A DNA stretch of 64,000 bases from Phycisphaerae bacterium (GTDB taxonomy: Bacteria; Planctomycetota; Phycisphaerae; Sedimentisphaerales; Anaerohalosphaeraceae), in the NCBI GenBank assembly GCA_018052735.1, contig JAGPMT010000004.1, forward strand, positions 24,124-88,123, in the 5' to 3' direction. Positions within the stretch are counted from its first letter, which is position 1, and each line of letters begins with the position of its first letter. Below are positions 43,904 through 53,479 of this stretch, in pieces. Under the pieces are notes generated by a model. That model saw only the letters and a list, made by a program, of their open reading frames with translations. It made no database searches and was not told where the DNA came from. The position numbers and the translations under genes are program-made.

Positions 43904-44486
43904 TGAACACAATTTCGAGGAATTTGTCAAAACCATTCGCTTTGATGACCAGCCCAGCAGTGAGCATCGCCAGCGATTGGAATTTCAGCTCCTCCAACGA
44001 TGGGAAAACAGACAAAAAGAAACTGGATATATTGAGCCGGCAGCTCTTTATTTGAAGCGTCTGGCCATTGCGGCCGGGATTCTGCTGGCAAGCAGTGTAT
44101 TATTCTGGACAATTGATAATCTGTGGATAAGCCGACCGCTGGCCGTTCATCCAGATTCTAAAATGATAGAAACCATCCTCCAGCAGGAACAACCATCGGA
44201 AGCAGAGAAGCCGCATTTGCTGGCACAGATTAACCACGTATGGCATCTAATCTGCCGTCAAGATTCTGAGGCATTGGTCAGTATCCTGCAGACACAAGAA
44301 ACCGCCTATGCAATTCGGTGCTGGGCAGCGAAATATCTGGGACAATTCGGCAACGAAAAAACTTTGGAACTGCTCAATACTGCCATCGAAACCCTTCACA
44401 TCAGTGATTCCAATGAGCCGCTGGTCCTCGCAGCCCGCACCATTCGCCAGCGTCTTGAGGCGTCTGAACCCAACACCCCAAACTAA
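43893..44486 (+). CDS. Single-pass membrane protein, putative anti-sigma factor
   Basis: The 197-residue protein has an N-terminal cytoplasmic part (about 1-50), one transmembrane helix (about 56-74, LAIAAGILLASSVLFWTI) and an outer C-terminal HEAT-like helical domain (WHLICRQDSEALVSIL, AIRCWAAKYLGQFGNEKTLELL). Its start overlaps the sigma gene, so coupling and topology suggest an anti-sigma factor. A zinc-binding HxxxCxxC anti-sigma motif is absent, so the role is inferred from position. It ends before a bidirectional terminator. Confidence 0.6.
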   Translation: MTPDEHNFEEFVKTIRFDDQPSSEHRQRLEFQLLQRWENRQKETGYIEPAALYLKRLAIAAGILLASSVLFWTIDNLWISRPLAVHPDSKMIETILQQEQPSEAEKPHLLAQINHVWHLICRQDSEALVSILQTQETAYAIRCWAAKYLGQFGNEKTLELLNTAIETLHISDSNEPLVLAARTIRQRLEASEPNTPN

Positions 44487-44500
44487 TGTGCCGGCGCAGT

Positions 44501-44552
44501 AAAACAAACACCGTCTCTAAGCCCCCCGCTTAGAAAGCCGATGTTTGTTTTT
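44501..44552. terminator. Bidirectional terminator-like structure
   Basis: AAAACAAACA (44501-44510) and TGTTTGTTTT (44542-44551) enclose an inner hairpin TCTAAG (44516-44521) / CTTAGA (44529-44534). It lies between convergent genes, with A-rich and T-rich flanks suited to both directions. Confidence 0.5.
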
Positions 44553-44614
44553 GTTGGGAATTGTGCTCCTCATACCGGACCACAGCCCCCGCCGCTGAAG
44601 GCAGGCAACAACTG

Positions 44615-44926
44615 TTATTGGTGCCTATCCGATTGACTGCTCTGCCCCATTTTTGACCGAAACAAGTCGGCGGCCCGCAGAGCATTTTCCTCGGCGAAAC
44701 GAATACAGATATCGATTCCGCTGCGTATGGATGATGCCCACGCATGGCAATCGATGCCGGCATTGCCGCCGAAGGCCTCTTCAGCAGGCAATCTGCTGTG
44801 CTGCCCTTCGGACTGTGTTTCAGACAATGCCGCTGCTGAAACCGGGGCTAAAAAATAGACTGCCGTAAGGAATCCTGAACAATACACAATCAGGGTAAAC
44901 AGGATTTTGCTTCGCCAACGGCCCAT
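44615..44926 (-). CDS. Small exported or membrane protein of unknown function
   Basis: The 103-residue protein starts with MGRWRSKILF and a hydrophobic segment (about 8-33, ending near PVSAAALS), either a signal peptide or an anchor. A Gly/Ala region and a C-terminal amphipathic helix (SGIDICIRFAEENALRAADL) follow. ATG 44926 is preceded by a well-spaced GGGAGA, which supports it as real. It has no recognisable family. It is convergent with the sigma/anti-sigma unit. Confidence 0.55.
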   Translation of the reverse strand: MGRWRSKILFTLIVYCSGFLTAVYFLAPVSAAALSETQSEGQHSRLPAEEAFGGNAGIDCHAWASSIRSGIDICIRFAEENALRAADLFRSKMGQSSQSDRHQ

Positions 44927-45204
44927 CAGAGTTTCTCCCGCGGAAAACATCAGTTTTCTTATTCTGCCGGATTCGAATCCAGCCCCGTCACCAATTAAAA
45001 TCTACAAAATAAAAGGTGCTCCGGCAAATAAAGAAAAATCGTATTCTTATACTGATAAGCGTAAATAAAAGACTGGTACGGCCCATCCAAGCGGACAATC
45101 TTTGTCCACTAATCACACAGCCGAAACCGTTGGGCTTCATTCTGCCAAAACCAGCCCTCATAGAATGAAATCCTGCAAGATGTGTTTTGTCTGCGGCGGA
45201 TTGT
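44927..45204. other. Intergenic region, no gene seen
   Basis: The 278-bp gap lies between two minus-strand genes. It contains a small GGACAA/TTGTCC hairpin (about 45093-45107) and a palindrome GGATTCGAATCC (44969-44980). I found no ORF with a ribosome site and no intact tRNA. Confidence 0.5.
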
Positions 45205-46329
45205 TTAGAGTTCGTCCAAACAGGCCTTTAATTCCCTGCAAACCTGCTGGATTTCCTTCTCGGTCAGATTGTTGTGGAAAGGCAGTGCAATCGTACTGCT
45301 GGAAATAGTATCCGTTACGGGGAAATCGCCTTCTTTGAAACCGAATTTTTCAGCAATAAACGGCTGAAGATAAACTGGCGGAAAATAATTGCCAACCTGG
45401 ATGCCGCGTGCCGTCAGCTTTTCCAACACGCTATTACGCTGCTGACGGGTGTATCGGTCGGCCAGACGTATAACAAAAACAAACCAGCTCATCCGGCAGC
45501 CGGCTGGAGTTTGCGGCACAATCACTCGGTCGTCACCAGCAAGATAGTGACGATACATATCGGCAACTTCGCTGCGCTTGCGTACAAATTCCTCAATGCG
45601 AGAAAGCTGGACAATACCCAGTGCACAGTTGATATCGCACAGCCGGAAGTTGTAGCCCAGCCGTTCATGCGCCAGCCAGCCGGGGCCTGTCCCGCGGCCC
45701 TGATTACGCAAAGACCGGCAAGCTGATGCAAGCTCGTCATCATCTGTCAGAATCATCCCGCCCTCGCCGGTTGTCATCTGCTTATTCGGATAAAATGCAA
45801 AAACGCTCATCTTTCCAAATGTACCAACTTTCTTGCCGTTCAGCTGAGAGCCGAGCCCCTCGCAGCTGTCTTCCAAAACAGTCAGCTTATATTTTTGCGC
45901 GGCTGCGCAAATGCGGTCCATCCCTGCCGGACTGCCGAAGACTTCCACCGGCACTATGCCTTTGGTTTTTTCGGTAATGGCGGCCTCAATCTTGTCCGCA
46001 TCGATATTCAGAGTTTCAGGGTCGATATCTACAAAAACCGGCTTGGCTCCGGCCATCAGAATGATATTGACGGTTGCGATAAAAGTAAAAGGCGTTGTGA
46101 TTATTTCATCCCCGGGACCCCACTCAAGCGCCTGTGTGCATAAAAACAGACCGCTTGTGCCACTGTTAACAGCTATGGCATGCTTGAGACCAATATAACG
46201 CTCAAAGGCCTGTTCAAATTCGCGTAGTTTAGGCCCCAGCGACAAATAAGGACTACGCAACACAGCGCAAACGGCATCGATTTCGGCTTGAGAAATATCC
46301 GGACGAGACAGGGGCACTTTTATTTCCAT
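45205..46329 (-). CDS. DegT/DnrJ/EryC1/StrS-family sugar aminotransferase
   Basis: The 374-residue PLP enzyme transfers an amino group to a nucleotide-linked keto-sugar for surface glycans. The family pattern is VPLSRPDIS, VNSGTSGLFL, GDEIITTPFTFIAT, VEVFG, LEDSCEGLGSQ, the PLP lysine in FAFYPNKQMTTGEGGM, and the LGYNFRLCDINCALG signature. No sugar-modifying neighbour is adjacent; the epimerase at 57946 and GDP-mannose gene at 24006 may supply the same pathway. The substrate cannot be told. Confidence 0.93.
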   Translation of the reverse strand: MEIKVPLSRPDISQAEIDAVCAVLRSPYLSLGPKLREFEQAFERYIGLKHAIAVNSGTSGLFLCTQALEWGPGDEIITTPFTFIATVNIILMAGAKPVFVDIDPETLNIDADKIEAAITEKTKGIVPVEVFGSPAGMDRICAAAQKYKLTVLEDSCEGLGSQLNGKKVGTFGKMSVFAFYPNKQMTTGEGGMILTDDDELASACRSLRNQGRGTGPGWLAHERLGYNFRLCDINCALGIVQLSRIEEFVRKRSEVADMYRHYLAGDDRVIVPQTPAGCRMSWFVFVIRLADRYTRQQRNSVLEKLTARGIQVGNYFPPVYLQPFIAEKFGFKEGDFPVTDTISSSTIALPFHNNLTEKEIQQVCRELKACLDEL

Positions 46330-46469
46330 CGCAGTCGGCCTTTATCTAAAACATATTGTAATCTACCATAAAAAGTTGTAATGTTATATATTTGCCTTAT
46401 TGCTGTCAAGATTTATCTTATTTGCCGGCCAAATACCGTTATAGAAATCATTCGAAATCGAAATCGTTG

Positions 46470-46478
46470 TGGTATAAT
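46470..46478 (+). promoter_or_regulatory. Extended -10 promoter for the PCMT gene
   Basis: TGG immediately precedes a perfect TATAAT (46473-46478), giving an extended -10 element. The -35 region is poor. The ATG is at 46496, only about 10 nt after the predicted start of transcription. Confidence 0.5.
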
Positions 46479-46495
46479 AGCAATCTGGTTCCATC

Positions 46496-47326
46496 ATGAA
46501 AACACAACGGCTCACAATAAGAACTTTCTTTGGGATTATCACGGCAGGATTGATTGTCAGCGGCTTCAGTTCCTGCAGAGAAGATTCTTCCCTGTCTGGT
46601 CCCAGCGGTTATCCACCTGCAACAGAAAAGTCTCTTTCTAAATCGGCCGAACCCAATCAGCCCCAAGTCTGGCGCCGGCCCCGCTCCGATGAGCGACGTC
46701 AGGAACGGCTCGAGATGGTTCAATGGATACGCCGCGGCTATGGGCTGGACGAGCCGAGGATTTTGGAGGCAATGCAGAATGTTCCGAGACATTGGTTTGT
46801 ACCGCCGGCCCAGCAGCCGTATGCCTATCACGATACGCCGCTGCCCATCGGTGAAGGACAAACCATTTCACAGCCATTTATCGTAGCGGCAATGACGCAT
46901 CTGCTAGCCCTGAATTTCAATGACCGTGTGCTTGAAATCGGCACCGGTTCGGGCTATCAGGCGGCTGTACTCAATGAATTTACCCCACAGGTCTTCACAA
47001 TCGAGATTATCGAATCACTCGGCAAGCGGGCTATCCAAACATTCAGAGAGCATGGCTACGATACGATTTGCGTTAAAATCGGCGACGGCTACAAAGGCTG
47101 GCCGGAATATGCCCCCTTTGACGCCATTATTGTTACTTGCGCTCCAGACAGCATCCCTCCGCCCCTGCTGGACCAGCTCAAAGCCGGCGGCAGAATGGTT
47201 ATCCCTGTCAGCAGGGAAACGGGCTATCAGGAATTGATTTTAGTTGAAAAAGACGCACAGGGATCTGTCTCCAAGCGGTCGGTTATGCCGGTTCGTTTTG
47301 TGCCGCTGCTCAGAAGAGGAAACTGA
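46496..47326 (+). CDS. Exported protein-L-isoaspartate O-methyltransferase-like protein
   Basis: The 276-residue protein has an N-terminal hydrophobic export signal ending in FSSC (Cys27, a loose lipobox), a Pro/Ser-rich linker to about residue 60, then a complete PCMT domain. Motifs are MVQWIRRGYGLDEPRILEAM, VPRHWFVP, IGEGQTISQPFIVAAMT, VLEIGTGSGYQAAVL (SAM-binding), GDGYKGWPEYAPFDAIIVT and LKAGGRMVIPV. PCMT repairs isoaspartyl damage using SAM. A lipid-anchored or periplasmic location is odd because SAM is cytosolic. An inner-membrane anchor facing the cytoplasm is an alternative. Confidence 0.82.
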   Translation: MKTQRLTIRTFFGIITAGLIVSGFSSCREDSSLSGPSGYPPATEKSLSKSAEPNQPQVWRRPRSDERRQERLEMVQWIRRGYGLDEPRILEAMQNVPRHWFVPPAQQPYAYHDTPLPIGEGQTISQPFIVAAMTHLLALNFNDRVLEIGTGSGYQAAVLNEFTPQVFTIEIIESLGKRAIQTFREHGYDTICVKIGDGYKGWPEYAPFDAIIVTCAPDSIPPPLLDQLKAGGRMVIPVSRETGYQELILVEKDAQGSVSKRSVMPVRFVPLLRRGN

Positions 47327-47440
47327 CAGCTCCAGCAGGCCAATTTTCTGCCCCATTGGGCTCATAAAAGAGAGCCGACTGGAAATCCTCATTAACAAAC
47401 CCTCTACTTCGCCTTTTTATATTCAGTTGACCGGAGGCGC

Positions 47441-50107
47441 TTATCGAACAATAACTGCCTTTTTGAGTCGGATATCGCCGCTGGAAGACCCGATTTGAAT
47501 TTCAAACTCTCCCGGTTCTACGGCATACCGACTCAGACGTGAATCATAATACCGCATATCGATTGACGGCTTCAGGACAAATTCAACTGTTTTCTGCTGC
47601 CCTTTTGCAAGAGATATCCGTTCAAATCCCCGAAGCTGCTTCAACGGCATCGGCCATCTCGACTGCACATCCCGAACATAAAGCTGCACAACTTCTTCAC
47701 CATCGCGGTTTCCTGTGTTTTTCACAACTGCCGAAACCGTAATCGTTTCCTCGGGGCCGGCTTCATCTCGACTCAACTTTAATTCTGAATAGGCAAATTC
47801 AGTATAGCTTAGCCCATGACCAAAGGGGTATAACGGCTGTCCTGTGTAGTATCGATAGGTTCTGCCTTTGCCGGCGGCCATTGCATAATCAGAAAAATCA
47901 CCCAATTCCTGCGTAGAGGCATAAAATGTTACAGGAAGACGCCCAGCCGGATTATAATCACCAAACAACACCTCTGCCACTGCATCGCCGCCGCGCTGCC
48001 CCGGATACCATGCCATCAGGATTGCCGGGAGTGTCTGGTCTAATCCGTCAAATGCTATTGCACTTCCGGCCATCAGCACAAGAATAACCGGCGTACCGGT
48101 TTGCTGCATGGCTTTAATTGTTTCGAGCTGCACCGCCGGCAGTTCAATCTTGGTCCGGTCCCCGCGGTTGAAACCGTCGGCCTGCAGTTTCATTTCCTCG
48201 CCCTCTATATCGGCATCAAGCCCTCCGACAAAAATGGCCACATCCGCCTTTGCAACATCTTCCAGCATGCGGCCGGATGGGGCAGAAGAATCCGGCGGCA
48301 GCCAAACAAAATGAATTCCTGCATCCTTGCTGGCCTCATAATATTCAATCGTGATATCGCATCGCTGATCCTTTTCCAGAGACACATCGGCCCAATAGGG
48401 CTGCTTTGCAGGCTCAGACCAGCCGTCAATAACCTTTTTTCCGCCAATATATAACCGGCAGCCGTCGTCGGACATAATTCCCAGCTTATACACGCCGCTG
48501 ACGGGGGGTTGAAGCTGACCTGTCCAACGTACCGAAAAATTATCCGCTTCCATTTGCTTGTCAGGCGCTAAAATCCCCTGTGCAACAGCTGTCGCCGTTG
48601 GGGAATCCAATCCCCAGTCCATGTTGATAACGGTGTCGATGCGAGTCAGGACCGGTTTGCCTTCCAAATGAATGCCGGAGTAATAATCCCCCCGCAATCC
48701 GGACACTTCCCGGCCCGCTTCATCGCGGCAGAATAGGTATCTTGAATCCACCGGCTGATAGGCAGTTCGCTCGACACCTTCTGCCAGAGGGCATCCAAGC
48801 CAGTACAGTATCTCTACTTCATTGCCTGCTGCTTTCCACAGTCCTTCCAAGACTGTTACCGGATGAGATGCCTGACCATAATAATTGCCCCGCAGGACTG
48901 TTGTGCTGTCGGCATTGGGACCTACGACCGCAATCGTCTTGATCCGCTTTTTATCCAGCGGCAGAATACCCGTATTCTTCAGCAGTGTCATCGATTTACG
49001 GGCCATTTCCAATGCTGCCTGACTGTGTGCGGGACAATCATTGACCGAATAGGGAATCTGGGCATACGGCACCATTTCCGGCGGATCGAACATCCCCAGT
49101 TTCATCCGTGCCAGCATAAGCCGCCAGACCGCCCGGTCAATCTGTCCTTCATCCATCATTCCAGCCTGCACAGCATCGAGCAGCCAGCGCTGATATACCT
49201 GCCCGCATTCAAGATCGCATCCCCTGCGAAGCCCAATAGCAGCTGCTTGAGCGGCATTCTGGGCAATCTTGTGATTGGCATAGATATCCTGAATGGCCCC
49301 GCAGTCGGAAACAACATACCCATCAAACTTCCACTGCTGCCGAAGTATATCCTGCAGGAGCATCCAACTGGCTGAGGCGGATTCGCTGTCAACGCGATTA
49401 TAAGCCCCCATAACTGAATAAGCCTTGGCGGTGGCCACCAAATCGTAAAAGGCAGGCAGATAGGTTTCCCACAAATCCCGTGTATTGACTACAGCATTAA
49501 AATGATGGCGGTCTGCTTCGGGGCCGCTGTGAACGGCAAAATGCTTAGCGGTAGCCACTACCTTCAAGTAGCGCGGGTGCTCTCCCTGCAGCCCGCGCAC
49601 AAACTGAATACCCATCTGTCCGGTCAAATACGGATCTTCTCCGTAAGTCTCATGGCCGCGTCCCCACCGCGGATCCCGAAAAATATTGATATTGGGCGAC
49701 CAGAAAGTAAGCCCTTTGTACCGCCCGTAATCCTGCTGACGGACAAACTCATGATGCTTGGCTCGTGCTTCATCACTGATAATAGAGGCGGTTTTGTACA
49801 TCATGGCGCGGTCAAAACTTGCCGCCATTCCGATGGCCTGCGGAAAAACTGTTGCGGTGCCCGCCCGCGCAACTCCATGAAGGCATTCATTCCACCAGTT
49901 ATAGGGCGGTATGCCGAGCCGTTCGATGGCCGGAGCCGCATCACCCAACTGCGATATTTTCTCCTCGAGGGTCATCCGCTCAACAAGATCGGATGCCCGG
50001 ATTTCAAAGTCAACAGTAACATCCTGATAAACCGGTTTGGCGCTGTCAGCAGCCCAGCAAATCCCTTCAGCAATCATCAGTATCCATACGATCCGCTGCC
50101 TATTCAT
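47441..50107 (-). CDS. GH3 beta-glycosidase with PA14 insertion
   Basis: The 888-residue exported hydrolase has a signal peptide (about 1-19). The GH3 N-terminal barrel includes ERLGIPPYNWWNECLHGVAR, SPNINIFRDPRWGRGHETYGEDP, VATAKHFAVHSGPE and VSDCGAIQDIY with the nucleophile Asp. The second domain (about 370-730) carries a PA14 carbohydrate-binding insertion (GLRGDYYSGIHLEGKPV, SDDGCRLYIGGKKVIDGW). A C-terminal fibronectin III-like domain ends the protein. The WWNE.LHG motif is common in xylosidase/beta-glucosidase members of plant-polymer degraders. It is a single gene; GGGAAAA precedes the ATG. Confidence 0.95.
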   Translation of the reverse strand: MNRQRIVWILMIAEGICWAADSAKPVYQDVTVDFEIRASDLVERMTLEEKISQLGDAAPAIERLGIPPYNWWNECLHGVARAGTATVFPQAIGMAASFDRAMMYKTASIISDEARAKHHEFVRQQDYGRYKGLTFWSPNINIFRDPRWGRGHETYGEDPYLTGQMGIQFVRGLQGEHPRYLKVVATAKHFAVHSGPEADRHHFNAVVNTRDLWETYLPAFYDLVATAKAYSVMGAYNRVDSESASASWMLLQDILRQQWKFDGYVVSDCGAIQDIYANHKIAQNAAQAAAIGLRRGCDLECGQVYQRWLLDAVQAGMMDEGQIDRAVWRLMLARMKLGMFDPPEMVPYAQIPYSVNDCPAHSQAALEMARKSMTLLKNTGILPLDKKRIKTIAVVGPNADSTTVLRGNYYGQASHPVTVLEGLWKAAGNEVEILYWLGCPLAEGVERTAYQPVDSRYLFCRDEAGREVSGLRGDYYSGIHLEGKPVLTRIDTVINMDWGLDSPTATAVAQGILAPDKQMEADNFSVRWTGQLQPPVSGVYKLGIMSDDGCRLYIGGKKVIDGWSEPAKQPYWADVSLEKDQRCDITIEYYEASKDAGIHFVWLPPDSSAPSGRMLEDVAKADVAIFVGGLDADIEGEEMKLQADGFNRGDRTKIELPAVQLETIKAMQQTGTPVILVLMAGSAIAFDGLDQTLPAILMAWYPGQRGGDAVAEVLFGDYNPAGRLPVTFYASTQELGDFSDYAMAAGKGRTYRYYTGQPLYPFGHGLSYTEFAYSELKLSRDEAGPEETITVSAVVKNTGNRDGEEVVQLYVRDVQSRWPMPLKQLRGFERISLAKGQQKTVEFVLKPSIDMRYYDSRLSRYAVEPGEFEIQIGSSSGDIRLKKAVIVR

Positions 50108-50272
50108 ATACCATTTTCCCTTTCTTCATTTTTATTCTCTGGATACTTCCAGCCAATTCGTTTTTCCCAAATGCCATAATTCTATTATCCCTCCTTTTGG
50201 TATGCAAGGCAATTCACAGCCGACCTGCAAAACAAGTACAAAGCAGTCCTCGGATTGATCAAACTAAAATCC

Positions 50273-50300
50273 TTGCCCTTGCAGATTCTTTGGGTATAAT
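50273..50300 (+). promoter_or_regulatory. leuS promoter
   Basis: TTGCCC (50273-50278), a 16-bp spacer and a perfect TATAAT (50295-50300) give a 5' leader of about 48 nt. No T-box-like specifier structure is visible in so short a leader. Confidence 0.6.
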
Positions 50301-50354
50301 GGAGGTTTTAAGACAGTAACAAGATGATTTGCCGGTAAAGACAAGGATACATTG

Positions 50355-52901
50355 ATGGAAAACGGACAATACGACTTTAACCGTATTGAAAAGAAATGGC
50401 AGAACTATTGGCTGGTAAATAAAACATTCAAAACACCCGACACATCTGCCAAACCAAAGTATTATGTTCTGGACATGTTCCCTTATCCGTCGGGGGCAGG
50501 GCTGCATGTAGGTCATCCGGAGGGCTACACAGCCAGCGACATCGTCGCCCGATACAAAAGGATGCGCGGCTTCAATGTACTGCATCCAATGGGCTGGGAT
50601 GCTTTCGGTCTTCCGGCAGAGCAGTACGCTGTACAGACCGGCACGCACCCGGCCGTCACCACGCAGAAAAATATCGATAATATGCGCCGGCAGATTCAGT
50701 CTTTGGGCTTTTCCTACGACTGGGACAGAGAAGTCAACACCACTGACATTCACTATGTCAAGTGGACACAGTGGATTTTCCTGAAATTCTACAACAGCTG
50801 GTTTGATGAGTCGCTGCAGAAGGCCCGCCCTATCAGCGAGCTGCCCATTCCTGACAATCTGACCGGTCCTGAACGGGAAAAATATATAAATGACCGCCGC
50901 CTCGCTTATGAAGCTGAAGCACCCGTCAACTGGTGTCCAGCTCTTGGAACAGTGCTGGCCAATGAAGAAGTCGTCGGGGGCGTCAGTGAACGCGGGGGCT
51001 ACCCTGTTATTCGCAAACCGATGCGTCAATGGATGCTGCGCATCACCAAATATGCCGAGCGTCTGTTGGAAGGGCTTAAGGACTTGGACTGGTCGGAGTC
51101 GATTAAAAAACTCCAGCAGGACTGGATCGGCAAAAGCGTCGGAGCAGAGGTAGATTTTAAAATTGACGGAAGCAGCGACATCATCCGTATTTTTACCACC
51201 CGCCCGGACACACTGTTCGGGGCAACCTATATGGTTATGGCGCCGGAACATAAACTGGTTGAAAAAATTACAACCGCTGCATACAAAGAGGCGGTTGAGA
51301 CCTATAAGCAGGAAGCTGCCCGCAAAAGCGACCTCGACCGCACAGATCTAGCCAAGGAAAAAACCGGACAGTTTACTGGTGCCTATGCAGTCAATCCTGT
51401 AAATGGACAAAAAATCCCGATATGGATCAGCGATTATGTCCTTATCAGCTACGGCACCGGTGCAATTATGGCCGTGCCGGCTCACGATGAACGCGACTTC
51501 GAATTTGCTGCCAAATTCAACCTGCCGATTATTCAGGTTGTTGAGCCGGATGATCCAGAACAGGCCCAACTCTGCCGTCAAGGCAAACTTTGCTTTACGG
51601 GAGACGGCACAGCCATCAACTCGGGCCCCTTTACAGGGCTGCGGACACCCCAATTCAAGGAACAAATTACCGCTTGGCTGGAAAAAGAAGGGCTGGGGAA
51701 GAGAGCCGTAAACTACAAACTGCGTGACTGGCTGTTCAGCCGGCAGCGATATTGGGGTGAGCCGTTTCCGATACTCCATACCGAAGACGGCCGGATTGTT
51801 GCTCTCGACGAAAACCAGCTGCCTCTGGCACTGCCCGATTTGGAAGACTTTAAACCATCGGATTCCGGCGAGCCGCCTCTGGCCAAAGCAAAAGAGTGGG
51901 TTAATGTAACACTGTCGGACGGCACAAAAGCAAAACGGGAGACCAACACAATGCCCCAATGGGCAGGAAGCTGCTGGTACTACCTGCGGTATATCGATCC
52001 CCATAATCCTGCCGCTGCAGCAGATTTTGAAAAACAGAAATACTGGCTGCCGGTAGATTTGTATATCGGCGGAGCCGAACATGCGGTACTGCATCTTCTT
52101 TATTCACGGTTCTGGCACAAACTGCTCTATGATCTGGGCTATGTCAGCACGCCGGAACCCTATCAGAAGCTTATTAATCAGGGGATGATTTTAGGCGAAG
52201 ACAACCAGAAGATGAGCAAGTCTCGCGGCAATGTCATCAATCCTGACCAAGTGGTTAATGATTACGGGGCGGATTCGATGCGGCTGTATGAAATGTTCAT
52301 GGGGCCTCTGGAAGCAACAAAGCCCTGGTCAATGCAGGGCGTCGAAGGCGTACACCGTTTTCTGCAGCGGGTTTGGCGGATGATCATTGACCCTCAAAGC
52401 GGTCAGGTTTTGGATAATATCAGCGACAGCCAAGCCGATGAAGCAACTGTTCGGCTTCTGCATCAGACCATCAAAAAAGTTACCGAAGATATAGACGGCT
52501 TCGCTTTTAACACAGCCATCAGCCAAATGATGATTTTTGTCAATCACTTGAGCCGTCAGGAGGTCCGGCCTAAAAAGATTGTCGAACAGTTTGTTTTAAT
52601 TCTCTCGCCGTTTGCACCGCATATTGCCGAAGAGCTTTGGCAGCGGCTGGGACATACCCAAACGCTGGCCTATGAGCCGTGGCCGGCATTTGATGCCAAT
52701 CTGGCCAAGGAAAAGGAAATCGAAATGGCGGTTCAGGTGTTGGGCAAAATCAAGGACAAAATTGTTGTCCCTGCAGACGCCGGCGATGATCAGATTGAGC
52801 AGGCGGCGCTGGCCAGCGAGAAGGTTAAAACAGCAATGGCTGGCAAGCTGCCAAAGAAAATCATTGTCATTAAGCCGCGTCTGGTGAATATCGTTGTTTA
52901 G
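50355..52901 (+). CDS. leuS: Leucyl-tRNA synthetase
   Basis: The 848-residue class I synthetase charges tRNA-Leu. The N-terminal [21 protein letters not shown] contains the HIGH-type motif. The CP1 editing domain (about 220-420) has [14 protein letters not shown] and [13 protein letters not shown], and the KMSKSRGN loop is near residue 620. A C-terminal anticodon-binding domain ends the protein. ATG 50355 follows AAGGA; a TTG one codon earlier is less likely. Downstream are CYTH, DAG kinase and, after a separate promoter, kdsA. Confidence 0.97.
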   Translation: MENGQYDFNRIEKKWQNYWLVNKTFKTPDTSAKPKYYVLDMFPYPSGAGLHVGHPEGYTASDIVARYKRMRGFNVLHPMGWDAFGLPAEQYAVQTGTHPAVTTQKNIDNMRRQIQSLGFSYDWDREVNTTDIHYVKWTQWIFLKFYNSWFDESLQKARPISELPIPDNLTGPEREKYINDRRLAYEAEAPVNWCPALGTVLANEEVVGGVSERGGYPVIRKPMRQWMLRITKYAERLLEGLKDLDWSESIKKLQQDWIGKSVGAEVDFKIDGSSDIIRIFTTRPDTLFGATYMVMAPEHKLVEKITTAAYKEAVETYKQEAARKSDLDRTDLAKEKTGQFTGAYAVNPVNGQKIPIWISDYVLISYGTGAIMAVPAHDERDFEFAAKFNLPIIQVVEPDDPEQAQLCRQGKLCFTGDGTAINSGPFTGLRTPQFKEQITAWLEKEGLGKRAVNYKLRDWLFSRQRYWGEPFPILHTEDGRIVALDENQLPLALPDLEDFKPSDSGEPPLAKAKEWVNVTLSDGTKAKRETNTMPQWAGSCWYYLRYIDPHNPAAAADFEKQKYWLPVDLYIGGAEHAVLHLLYSRFWHKLLYDLGYVSTPEPYQKLINQGMILGEDNQKMSKSRGNVINPDQVVNDYGADSMRLYEMFMGPLEATKPWSMQGVEGVHRFLQRVWRMIIDPQSGQVLDNISDSQADEATVRLLHQTIKKVTEDIDGFAFNTAISQMMIFVNHLSRQEVRPKKIVEQFVLILSPFAPHIAEELWQRLGHTQTLAYEPWPAFDANLAKEKEIEMAVQVLGKIKDKIVVPADAGDDQIEQAALASEKVKTAMAGKLPKKIIVIKPRLVNIVV

Positions 52902-52924
52902 TGTGAAAAACTACATAACTTTCA

Positions 52925-53479
52925 ATGGCACAAGAAATCGAAGCTAAAATCAAAGTTGAGGCGCTGGAGCCGACAGCCCAGCGGCTTACAGAATTAGGAG
53001 CGCGGTTTTCTGCCGTACAGCATCAGCACGATGTTTATTTTCATGATGCTGATGGATTGCTTAAAAAAAGAGGCTGCGGACTGCGGCTGCGGGAGGAGAC
53101 TGTTAATGGAAAATCTGTCTTTATCCTGACTTTTAAGGGCCCTCGTCAGGACAGCCCCTTCAAAAGCCGCCCCGAATTTCAGACGCAGGTGTCAGACAGT
53201 GCTGAGATGATAAAAATTCTCGAAGGTCTGGGCTATCAGCCGGTTCTGACGGTAGAAAAAAAACGCAGCCTCTGGCAAATGGACGGCTGCGATATCTGCT
53301 TGGACGAAGTAGAAATGCTGGGACCATTTGTAGAGATAGAAGGTCCAAATGAAGAGAGCATCCGCAGGATCCTTAATAAGCTGGGGCTGCAGAATAAGCT
53401 GCATCTATCGCAAAGCTACTCTTCGATGATAGCCCATAAGCTTCAGGCCGAAATGCTCAACCGCAAATCACAGGGATAA
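52925..53479 (+). CDS. CYTH-domain protein (class IV adenylate cyclase-like)
   Basis: The 184-residue protein has the N-terminal EIEAKIKV signature and the tunnel-fold residues RLRE, LTFKGP, VEKKR and CLDEVEMLGPFVEIEG. This is the CyaB/thermostable-AC2 arrangement, which binds triphosphate with metal ions. The activity may be adenylate cyclase or a triphosphatase; the sequence does not decide. It lies 23 bp after leuS and abuts the DAG kinase gene. Confidence 0.88.
   Translation: MAQEIEAKIKVEALEPTAQRLTELGARFSAVQHQHDVYFHDADGLLKKRGCGLRLREETVNGKSVFILTFKGPRQDSPFKSRPEFQTQVSDSAEMIKILEGLGYQPVLTVEKKRSLWQMDGCDICLDEVEMLGPFVEIEGPNEESIRRILNKLGLQNKLHLSQSYSSMIAHKLQAEMLNRKSQG

Noticed and set aside
44961-44993. 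tRNA 3'-end-like string (GGATTCGAATCC followed by CCCCGTCACCA)
   Set aside because: The T-stem would have several mismatches and no matching 5' acceptor or anticodon arm lies within 100 bp on either strand. It is at most a remnant, and no integrated element adjoins it.
50259-51251. 330-codon minus-strand ORF opposite leuS
   Set aside because: It overlaps the leuS promoter and synthetase core. The translated sequence has no coherent fold signals.
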